In this document: positions 1-5,401 of the stretch, piece after piece
Position numbering within the stretch: position 1 is the first letter of the stretch
Layout of the letters: every line of letters begins with the position of its first letter
Assembly (NCBI GenBank): GCA_964429575.1
Contig: CAYSCX010000089.1
Span: forward strand, 1 to 5,478
DNA: 5,478 bases
Source: CAYSCX01 sp964429575
GTDB taxonomy: Bacteria > Desulfobacterota > Binatia > Binatales > Binataceae
Reading direction: 5' to 3'
Translations under genes and position numbers: made by a program
Notes under the pieces: generated by a model
What the model saw: only the letters and a program-made list of their open reading frames with translations
Told to the model about the DNA's origin: nothing
The model's database searches: none

Positions 1-4
1 GACG

Positions 5-1417
5 ATGCTCGACGCATACATCGAGGCTTGGCAACTTCGTGAACTGGTGCTCAAGGGCGAAATTCGTCCGCGTGAAGTCGCCGAGTTTTTTCTGAAGCGC
101 ATCGATAAGTTGAATCCCAGTCTCGGCGCGTTCGTCACCGTGACGCCTGAGCGTGCGCTTGAGGACGCCGCGAGATTGGAGAAGCTTTCGCGCGACGGCG
201 CTGCGAAGCTTCCGCTCTTCGGCGTTCCCTATTCGATCAAGGATCTCACTTGGACCAAGGGCATCCGCACCACGCTCGGCTCGAAGAACTACGCGAACTT
301 CATTCCCGAGGTTGATGCGGAAATAGCCGTCCGGATGCGCGAGTCCGGTGGAATCATGCTCGGCAAGACGTCGACGCCGGAGTTCGGTGCGCGCGCAACT
401 ACGGAGGGCGGCGCATGTCCGACCGCGCGCAATCCATGGAACCTCGCACACACCGCGGGCGGATCGAGCGGCGGTGCCGCGTGTGCCGTCGCCTCGGCGC
501 TGGGACCGATTGCCGAAGGGAGTGATGGCGGCGGCTCGATCCGGATTCCGTCGGCGTGCTGCGGCGCCGTCGGCCTCAAGCCTTCGCGCGGCCGCGTGAC
601 TCTCGCGCCGGTTCAAGGCGAGGGCTGGGGCGGTTGCAGCGCGAAAGGACCCATCGGCCGCTCGGTGCGCGACGTCGCGACGATGCTCGATGTGCTCGCG
701 GGGCCGGCCGCGGGCGACCCGTATTGGCTTCCGAAGCCGCAGCGCCCGTTTTCGGCCGCGGTCAAAGACCGGCCGAAGAAGCTTCGGCTCGCCGCGCTCT
801 CCGAAACGCCGCTCATCGATGTCGATCCAGAGGTACTCGCCGCTTTCGAGTCGTGCTGCTCCACATTTCGCGCGATGGGTCACTCCGTCGAACCGATTCA
901 TACCGATCTGTCACGGCTGCTCGAATGCACGTCGACGGTTGCGATCAGCGGAATCGGATCAATGCGGGTCGAAGATCCTGAATTGATCGATCCGGTGACA
1001 CGTCCGGTCTGGGAATACGGACGCAAGATTTCCGCGGCGGAATACATTCAGGCGTTGACCCAGATGCACAACACTGCCCGCGAAATCGTGCAGGAACTTG
1101 CGCAGTATGACGCGCTGCTGACTCCGACGCTGACCAAGCCGGCGGTTCCGCTCGGCACGCTACCGTCGGCGGATCCTTGGAGGACAGACAAGCACGGCAG
1201 GCAGGTCCCGGAAGTCTACACCTGGACGGCGTTTGTGTTTCCGTTCAACGCGACCGGCCAGCCCGCGTTTTCGCTACCGGCAGGACTCACGAAGGCGGGC
1301 TTGCCGATCGGATTGCAGATCGTCGGGCGTCCCGCCGCGGAAGATGAAATCATCGCGATAGCGGCGTCATTCGAAGAAGTTCGCCCGTGGCGCGATCGAC
1401 GCCCAGCGCTCGACTGA
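5..1417 (+). CDS. Amidase-signature family hydrolase, 470 aa
   Basis: Amidase-signature enzymes hydrolyse C-N amide bonds, usually in the cytoplasm, with a Ser-cisSer-Lys triad. All three residues are visible: K79 (in YSIKD), S154 (first Ser of GGSSGG, 152-157) and nucleophile S178 (in GSDGGGSIRIPS, 172-183). The K-to-S and S-to-S spacings of 75 and 24 residues match those I recall for fatty acid amide hydrolase. The N-terminus (LRELVLKGEIRPREVAE, then LNPSLGAFVTV) is the usual helical lead-in, so the ATG at base 5 fits a complete protein; only four upstream bases are present, so its RBS cannot be seen. The SDGGGSIRIP form of the motif, against TDTGGSIRQP in GatA, and the absence of gatB/gatC nearby argue against the Glu-tRNA amidotransferase subunit. 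It resembles the broad amidase group that includes 6-aminohexanoate cyclic-dimer hydrolase. The substrate cannot be inferred. The stop lies 13 bases from the convergent stop of the next gene, and no strong terminator is visible between them. Confidence 0.93.
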   Translation: MLDAYIEAWQLRELVLKGEIRPREVAEFFLKRIDKLNPSLGAFVTVTPERALEDAARLEKLSRDGAAKLPLFGVPYSIKDLTWTKGIRTTLGSKNYANFIPEVDAEIAVRMRESGGIMLGKTSTPEFGARATTEGGACPTARNPWNLAHTAGGSSGGAACAVASALGPIAEGSDGGGSIRIPSACCGAVGLKPSRGRVTLAPVQGEGWGGCSAKGPIGRSVRDVATMLDVLAGPAAGDPYWLPKPQRPFSAAVKDRPKKLRLAALSETPLIDVDPEVLAAFESCCSTFRAMGHSVEPIHTDLSRLLECTSTVAISGIGSMRVEDPELIDPVTRPVWEYGRKISAAEYIQALTQMHNTAREIVQELAQYDALLTPTLTKPAVPLGTLPSADPWRTDKHGRQVPEVYTWTAFVFPFNATGQPAFSLPAGLTKAGLPIGLQIVGRPAAEDEIIAIAASFEEVRPWRDRRPALD

Positions 1418-1430
1418 TTCGCGGGGATTC

Positions 1431-1859
1431 TTATGTCGCATTGAAAACCGCCGACCAGGTCTGCGGGTCGAGCGGAAGCGACAGGTGCGAGTGCGTGACC
1501 ATCCACTTTCCGCTGATCTTGAGATAGCCCTGCGTCAGCCGAAACGTCCCGTCGACGTTCTGCCCGCCGGGGTTTGCGACGGAGATCTGCACGATGCTCC
1601 ACGTGAAGCCGACGTCGCCGCCGCACGCAACGCCCATCTCCTTTGACTCCACCTGCCACTTTCCGGGCATCAGTGTGAACGCCTGTTGCCACGTTTTTCG
1701 CCAGCCCGCGCCGCCGACGATCTTCAGCGGCATCACGTCGTCAAAGATTACGAGCGAATCGTCGGCGACGTAGCAACCGACGATTCCATTCACATCGCTC
1801 GCGCCAATCGCGCTGCGAATGCGCTGTTCGACTTCCCTGATCGCTTGCTCGTCGTTCAT
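1431..1859 (-). CDS. SnoaL/NTF2-like (DUF4440-type) small protein, 142 aa
   Basis: This is a cone-shaped NTF2-fold protein of the SnoaL-like type. The family covers ketosteroid-isomerase-like enzymes and many ligand-binding proteins of unknown role, so no reaction can be assigned. Visible marks are an N-terminal helix (EQAIREVEQRIRSAIGASD, residues 4-22), the segment with YVADDSLVIFDDV (30-42) including an acidic pair, the strand FRLTQGYLKISGKW (106-119), and VTHSHLSLPLD (121-131), a pattern typical of this group. An in-frame ATG at 1928 would give 165 aa, but it lies inside the upstream protease gene and adds a non-family-like basic leader. The ATG at 1859 has GGAG (complement of 1868-1871) 8 bases upstream, so I chose it. 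The gene begins 22 bases after the M50 protease stop (1882), so the two are very likely one transcript. No signal peptide or membrane segment is seen. Likely cytoplasmic. Confidence 0.85.
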   Translation of the reverse strand: MNDEQAIREVEQRIRSAIGASDVNGIVGCYVADDSLVIFDDVMPLKIVGGAGWRKTWQQAFTLMPGKWQVESKEMGVACGGDVGFTWSIVQISVANPGGQNVDGTFRLTQGYLKISGKWMVTHSHLSLPLDPQTWSAVFNAT

Positions 1860-1867
1860 CGCTTTGT

Positions 1868-1871
1868 CTCC
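1868..1871 (-). promoter_or_regulatory. Shine-Dalgarno site that decides the NTF2-like start
   Basis: Read on the minus strand this is GGAG, within TGGAGACAAAGCG directly before the ATG at 1859 (8-base spacer). It sits in the 22-base gap after the protease stop. It supports the 1859 start over the ATG at 1928, and supports translation from a shared mRNA. Confidence 0.7.
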
Positions 1872-1881
1872 ATCGTGCTCA

Positions 1882-3060
1882 TCAAGCAGCGCCGGACGGA
1901 CGCGGTTGGGCTTCCTCCGGGCCGACAAGTTCCGTTCGCAGATGTACGTACCGCGCGATGCCCGACCGCGTGATCAGCCCCGCGATCTTTCCCTGCTCCA
2001 TCACCACCAGCCGCCCCGCGTCCTTTTCGCCCATCCGCTTGAGCGCCTCGCCGACCGACGCGGAGCCCGCAATTTCGAGACCCGGCTCTGCTGGGCGCAT
2101 GATGTCGCGAACGCGGCGTCGCATGCGCTCGTCAGGAGGACAGTCGCGCACCTGGGCGAGCGACAACATGCCTGCAAGCCGCCCGTTGCTCACCACCGGA
2201 AAACCGCTGTAGCCGAGCCGCAGGAAGTAATCTTCGATCGCGCGTTCGACCGAAAGCTCCGGGTCGAGCACTACCGGTTCGCGCACCATGATGTCGGCGA
2301 CACGCGAGCCGCCTAGCGCCAGCTGCATGATCAGTCCTTGGTAGCTCGTCACCGCGGCGCTTCGCAGAAAGAGCCCGATGAACACCAGCCACAGTCCACC
2401 GACCAGGCTGCCCGCGAAGATCTGCAACACGCCCAGCGCGATCAGTCCGAACGCGATACCGCGGCCCCAGTCGGCGGCGCGCTCGGTAGCGGAACGCATA
2501 TTGCCGTCGCGCCACCACAGGTACGCGCGCAGCAGCCGTCCACCATCGAGCGGATAACCAGGCAGCAGATTGAACAACGCGAGCGCGAGATTGATGAACG
2601 CCAGATAGCGGAACATCGCGGACCAAAGCTGATAATCCGGCACGTGCGGCAGCCCAAGATCCACGAACCAGAAGATCATCGCGAGCCCGATACTCGTAAG
2701 CGGTCCCGCCGCTGCGATCTGGAATTCCACCGAGGCGCTTCGCGGCTCGCCCGACAGATGCGCCATCCCGCCAAAGATGAACAGCGTGATCTTGCGGACA
2801 TCCTCGCCGAGCCGATTCGCAACCGCCGCATGCGAGAGTTCGTGAATCAGGACCGATGCGAAGAACAACAGCGTCGCGGCGAATCCGACGAACCAATACG
2901 CGCGCCACGTGTACCCCGGATAGTGGTAGGGGAAGTAGCCGGCTGAAAGGCTCCATAGGACCAGCGCGAAGATGAATAGCCACGAGTAGTCAATTTCGAT
3001 CTCGACGCCCGCGATAGTTGCGATCCGAACCGCACTCTTTGTTTGTGTCGCTGCTGCCAT
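1882..3060 (-). CDS. M50 site-2-type intramembrane zinc metalloprotease with two CBS domains, 392 aa
   Basis: Site-2 proteases cut membrane-bound substrates such as anti-sigma factors within the bilayer. The zinc site is complete: H73-E74-x-x-H77 in LIHELSHAAVANRLG, and D172 in LLPGYPLDGGRLL (166-177), the family's LDG motif. Hydrophobic segments lie at about 26-42, 57-77, 112-134, 148-168 and 201-235, with the zinc residues in or beside them, so the active site is in the inner membrane. The GGMAHLSGEP segment (97-106) is typical of the SpoIVFB-like group. Two cytoplasmic CBS repeats follow: about 252-308 (VADIMVREPVVLDPELSVERA...GYSGFPVV) and 317-373 (VRDIMRP...ASVGEAL...GRLVVMEQGKIAGLITRSGIAR). 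This M50-CBS arrangement is known from archaea (e.g. MJ0392) and many bacteria, where CBS domains are thought to sense adenine nucleotides. GGAG lies 7 bases before the ATG. No sigma/anti-sigma pair is adjacent, so the substrate is unknown. It is probably the first gene of a unit with the NTF2-like gene. Confidence 0.93.
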   Translation of the reverse strand: MAAATQTKSAVRIATIAGVEIEIDYSWLFIFALVLWSLSAGYFPYHYPGYTWRAYWFVGFAATLLFFASVLIHELSHAAVANRLGEDVRKITLFIFGGMAHLSGEPRSASVEFQIAAAGPLTSIGLAMIFWFVDLGLPHVPDYQLWSAMFRYLAFINLALALFNLLPGYPLDGGRLLRAYLWWRDGNMRSATERAADWGRGIAFGLIALGVLQIFAGSLVGGLWLVFIGLFLRSAAVTSYQGLIMQLALGGSRVADIMVREPVVLDPELSVERAIEDYFLRLGYSGFPVVSNGRLAGMLSLAQVRDCPPDERMRRRVRDIMRPAEPGLEIAGSASVGEALKRMGEKDAGRLVVMEQGKIAGLITRSGIARYVHLRTELVGPEEAQPRPSGAA

Positions 3061-3067
3061 GAAAAGT

Positions 3068-3071
3068 CTCC
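3068..3071 (-). promoter_or_regulatory. Shine-Dalgarno site of the M50 protease
   Basis: Read on the minus strand, GGAG is followed by ACTTTTC and the ATG at 3060 (7-base spacer). This confirms the start at 3060. The GGAGAC core is the same as that before the NTF2-like gene. Confidence 0.7.
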
Positions 3072-3243
3072 GAAATTCCGCCGAGCCTGGAACTGGCTTT
3101 GCGGCGTTCTGATAGGGCTACACAGTCTGACGCCGCGCGGTCAACCGCCGCGGCAACGATGCGACGCTGCTGATGTTGCAATCGACCGCCCGCCAAATGC
3201 CGTGATCGGCGATGCGAGTTGATCAGATTCGCTCCCCGCCTCG

Positions 3244-3272
3244 TTTACTCCCGCGCTCGACGCGAATACACT
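3244..3272 (+). promoter_or_regulatory. Candidate sigma-70-type promoter for typA
   Basis: TTTACT (3244-3249) and TACACT (3267-3272) each match 4 of 6 consensus positions and are separated by the optimal 17 bases. Transcription would start near 3279-3281, about 50 bases before the preferred typA ATG at 3331. That would leave the alternative GTG at 3286 almost at the 5' end of the mRNA. Consensus matches of this quality do occur by chance, so this is inference. Confidence 0.4.
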
Positions 3273-3330
3273 CTTTAACTGCGCGGTGAGATCCTTATCG
3301 GGCTCGCCGCGTTTCAATATTCAGGCCGAC

Positions 3331-5172
3331 ATGCGCCGCAACGATATACGCAACCTGGCGATCATCGCCCACGTTGATCACGGCAAGACCACCCTGGTCG
3401 ACGCACTGTTGCGTCAGTCGGGCGTCTTCCGGTCGAACGAACAGGTGATCGACCGCGTGCTCGACAGCTTCGCGCTCGAGCGCGAGCGCGGCATCACCAT
3501 CCTCGCGAAGAACACCTCCATTATGTGGAAGGGAGTGCGGATAAACATCGTCGACACGCCCGGCCACTCGGATTTCGGCGGCGAGGTCGAGCGCACGCTC
3601 GCGATGGTCGATGGCGTTCTGCTGCTCGTCGATGCGTGCGAGGGCGCGATGCCGCAAACCCGGTTCGTCCTCAAAAAGGCTCTGGAAGCCGGGCTGTCTG
3701 CGGTGGTCTGCATCAATAAAATCGATCGCGCCGATGCGCGGCCGGCCGAGGTGCTCGACGAGGTTTACGATTTGTTCATCGACCTCGACGCGACCGAAGA
3801 TCAACTCGAGTTCCCGGTCCTATACACCAACGCTCGCGATGGCATCGCGCTCAGGGAACCGAGCGGAAGCGCCACCGACATCCATGAACTCTTTGAGACC
3901 ATCGTGCGCCAACTTCCGGGCCCCGAAATTGACGACGGCGCTGCGCTCCAATTCCAGGCCAACAACCTCGAGTACAACGACTACGTGGGCCGGCTCGCGA
4001 TCGGCCGAATCGTCGCGGGGTCAATCGTTTCAGGCGAAAGCTATTCGGTGTGCAGGCTCGACGGCGGCCGCACACAAGCGAAAGTCACTCACCTTTACGG
4101 CTGGCACGGTCTCAAGCGAATCGAACTGGAACAGGCGAAGGCGGGCGACATAGTCGCGGTCGCGGGCGTCGAGGATATCGCGATCGGCGAGACCATCGGA
4201 GCGCTCGAGGATCCCAAGCCGCTTCCCGCAATCCGGATCGATGAACCCACGGTCGCGATGACCTTCTCCGTCAACAATTCGCCTTGGGCCGGGCGCGAGG
4301 GCGAATTCGTCACCTCGCGAAAGTTGCGCGAGCGCATCGAATTCGAGGCCCGGCGCAACGTCAGCATCCGGATCGAGGAGCGCAGCGTCGATTCGTGGCA
4401 GATTCTCGCGCGCGGTGAATTGCAACTCGCGGTGATTGTCGAGACGATGCGCCGCGAAGGCTACGAGTTGCAGGTGTCCGCGCCCCGCGTCATCACCCGC
4501 GAGATCGGCGGCGTGTTGTCAGAGCCGATGGAGTTGGTGCTGATCGACATTCCCGCCGAGTTCATCGGGATCGTCACGCAGCTATTGTCGCCGCGCAAGG
4601 GCAAAATGCGCACCATGGTGACGCACACGACCGGCCGGGTGAGACTGGAGTACGAGATTCCGTCGCGCGGGCTGATTGGCTTTAGAAGCCACTTTCTCAC
4701 CGATACGCGCGGTACCGGAATCATGAACCCGCTCTTCAATGGCTTCGCGCCCTGGTGCGGGCCAATTCAGTCGCGCAGCAACGGCGCGATGATTTCCGAT
4801 CGCGAGGGAGCTGCGTCGGGCTACGCGCTCTGGCACCTGCAGGAACGCGGACAACTATTCATCGGCCCCGGCGATCCGGTTTACGAGGGAATGATCATCG
4901 GCGAGTACTCGCGCGAAACCAACCTGCCAGTCAACGTCTGCCGCGAGAAGAAGCTCACCAACATCCGCGCCGCGGGTCACGACGAGGCGATCAGGCTCTC
5001 GCCACCGCGGGTGATGTCGCTTGACCTGATGTTGGAATGGATCGACGAAGAAGAGCTGGTCGAGGTGACTCCCGCTTCGGTGCGCATGCGCAACCGCATC
5101 TTGAAGACTGCACTGCGCAATAAACATCGCGCGGCTTCACACCATCCTCCCCCGCCATCTCCGCCAGGCTGA
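3331..5172 (+). CDS. typA: Ribosome-associated translational GTPase TypA/BipA, 613 aa
   Basis: TypA/BipA is an EF-G-like GTPase that binds the 70S ribosome and aids 50S assembly and stress or cold adaptation. Numbered from the 3331 ATG: G1 AHVDHGKT (13-20), switch I with RGIT (53-56), G3 DTPGH (75-79) with the hydrolysis His79, G4 NKID (129-132), and the G5 region YTNARDG (165-171). Domain II follows (about 205-300), then domain III with RGELQLAVIVETMRREGYEL (361-380), the EF-G-V-like domain (about 390-475, with PRKGKM and IPSRGLIGF), and the TypA-specific C-terminal domain containing TDTRGTGIMN, NVCREKKLTNIRAAG and MSLDLMLEWI. Length matches E. coli BipA (607 aa). A GTG at 3286 would add 15 residues not seen in the family and lacks a Shine-Dalgarno, so I prefer 3331, which has a weak AGG 5 bases upstream. 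Oddities are a G5 motif lacking the usual Ser-Ala, and a His/Pro-rich tail (604-613) beyond the normal end. AGG codons are present (R175, R242, R555). Confidence 0.96.
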   Translation: MRRNDIRNLAIIAHVDHGKTTLVDALLRQSGVFRSNEQVIDRVLDSFALERERGITILAKNTSIMWKGVRINIVDTPGHSDFGGEVERTLAMVDGVLLLVDACEGAMPQTRFVLKKALEAGLSAVVCINKIDRADARPAEVLDEVYDLFIDLDATEDQLEFPVLYTNARDGIALREPSGSATDIHELFETIVRQLPGPEIDDGAALQFQANNLEYNDYVGRLAIGRIVAGSIVSGESYSVCRLDGGRTQAKVTHLYGWHGLKRIELEQAKAGDIVAVAGVEDIAIGETIGALEDPKPLPAIRIDEPTVAMTFSVNNSPWAGREGEFVTSRKLRERIEFEARRNVSIRIEERSVDSWQILARGELQLAVIVETMRREGYELQVSAPRVITREIGGVLSEPMELVLIDIPAEFIGIVTQLLSPRKGKMRTMVTHTTGRVRLEYEIPSRGLIGFRSHFLTDTRGTGIMNPLFNGFAPWCGPIQSRSNGAMISDREGAASGYALWHLQERGQLFIGPGDPVYEGMIIGEYSRETNLPVNVCREKKLTNIRAAGHDEAIRLSPPRVMSLDLMLEWIDEEELVEVTPASVRMRNRILKTALRNKHRAASHHPPPPSPPG

Positions 5173-5181
5173 CGATTCGAC

Positions 5182-5201
5182 GCGCGCACTCCCGTGCGTG
5201 C
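5182..5201 (+). terminator. Small GC hairpin just after typA, possible terminator
   Basis: GCGCGCAC (5182-5189), loop TCCC and GTGCGTGC (5194-5201) form an 8-bp stem with one G-U pair. It begins 10 bases after the typA stop. No T-run follows, so it is not a canonical intrinsic terminator. It may instead be a 3'-end stabiliser or part of a Rho-dependent end. Confidence 0.3.
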
Positions 5202-5205
5202 TCAG

Positions 5206-5234
5206 TTGCCGAGCCGCCGATGCGGGTTTATCGT
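5206..5234 (+). promoter_or_regulatory. Possible promoter upstream of the folded region and tRNA-Arg
   Basis: TTGCCG (5206-5211) and TATCGT (5229-5234) each match 4 of 6 sigma-70 consensus positions with a 17-base spacer. A start near 5241 would fall right at the base of the 13-bp inverted repeat that begins at 5243. The transcript would run through both later palindromes into the tRNA. I saw no better promoter nearer the tRNA. This is speculative. Confidence 0.25.
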
Positions 5235-5242
5235 GAACCTTG

Positions 5243-5304
5243 GCAGAGTGTTGAGAAACGCGGAACATATCGGCGCGGTCCCGAAGGTGTGCTCAACACT
5301 CTGC
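5243..5304 (+). repeat. 13-bp perfect inverted repeat with 36-base loop
   Basis: GCAGAGTGTTGAG (5243-5255) is the exact reverse complement of CTCAACACTCTGC (5292-5304), with 36 bases between the arms. Pairing stops on both sides of the arms. As RNA it would be a long-stem hairpin with a GC-rich apical loop that may fold further. No coding potential is credible here. It could be a structured leader or small RNA, a 3' UTR element of typA, or a decayed insertion element. Confidence 0.55.
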
Positions 5305-5328
5305 GTGAAAGTTGGCTTCCTTCCTCAG

Positions 5329-5351
5329 CTTCTCCCCCATTGGGGGAGAGG
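5329..5351. repeat. CT/GA palindrome followed by purine run (REP-like)
   Basis: TCTCCCCC (5331-5338), spacer ATT and GGGGGAGA (5342-5349) pair perfectly, and one G-U and one C-G pair extend the RNA stem to 5329-5351. The right arm continues into an uninterrupted 22-base purine run (5342-5363). Palindromes of this CTCCCCC/GGGGGAG type are, as I recall, common dispersed intergenic elements in GC-rich bacterial genomes. Copy number here cannot be judged from one window. Confidence 0.5.
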
Positions 5352-5361
5352 AGAGAGAGGG

Positions 5362-5398
5362 AGCAGGCGGTTGAAAATGGCTTTTTCAACCGCCTGCT
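5362..5398. repeat. Perfect 16-bp hairpin abutting tRNA-Arg (REP/MITE-like)
   Basis: AGCAGGCGGTTGAAAA (5362-5377), loop TGGCT (5378-5382) and TTTTCAACCGCCTGCT (5383-5398) form a perfect 16-bp stem. The A/T tract lies at the loop end of the stem and no T-run follows, so it is not a normal terminator. The TTTTCAAC-CGCCTGCT arm resembles dispersed intergenic palindromes I recall from several GC-rich lineages, so a REP-like element is the best guess. It ends only 3 bases before mature tRNA base 1. Confidence 0.6.
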
Positions 5399-5401
5399 GG
5401 C

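Larger units (their letters stand above)
3061..3330. other. Divergent intergenic region between M50 protease and typA
   Basis: These 270 bases separate two outward-facing genes, so both promoters should lie here. The right side has a plausible typA promoter (listed separately). On the protease side, a minus-strand TTGACC (complement of 3139-3144) could be a -35 element. However, the hexamer 18 bases further on, TAGCCC (complement of 3115-3120), is a poor -10, so I do not call a promoter there. A 6-base inverted repeat, ATTCGC (3227-3232) and GCGAAT (3262-3267), brackets the typA -35 element and runs into the first base of its -10. It could be an operator but is short enough to be chance. I see no small gene or strongly folded RNA in the rest. 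Confidence 0.6.

Noticed and set aside
5..1417. Amidase as GatA of the Glu-tRNA(Gln) amidotransferase
   Set aside because: The nucleophile motif is SDGGGSIRIP instead of the GatA-type TDTGGSIRQP, and no gatB is seen downstream; the region upstream of the gene lies outside the window.
1418..1430. Shared terminator between the convergent amidase and NTF2-like genes
   Set aside because: The 13-base gap and its flanks show no stem followed by a T-run on either strand.
1216..1692. 158-codon minus-strand frame spanning the amidase 3' end and the NTF2-like gene
   Set aside because: It overlaps two well-supported genes in other frames and shows no family pattern.
1860..1928. Upstream ATG at 1928 extending the NTF2-like protein by 23 residues
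   Set aside because: It would overlap the protease coding sequence by 47 bases, and the added residues are not family-like. The ATG at 1859 has a good Shine-Dalgarno.
2338..2946. 202-codon open frame on the plus strand opposite the M50 gene
   Set aside because: It is antisense to a gene with intact HExxH and CBS motifs. Its composition is charged and low-complexity, and no domain is recognisable.
2132..2983. Long open frame (283 codons) on the minus strand overlapping the M50 gene
   Set aside because: It is another reading frame of the protease gene, Arg/Ala-rich with no family motif, as expected from GC-rich codon bias.
3109..3144. Possible promoter for the M50 gene (TTGACC on the minus strand)
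   Set aside because: The -35-like hexamer is good, but no acceptable -10 lies at 16-18 bases; CTATCA is 23 bases away.
3286..3330. GTG start at 3286 for typA
   Set aside because: It has no Shine-Dalgarno, adds 15 residues absent from known TypA proteins, and lies almost on the predicted transcription start.
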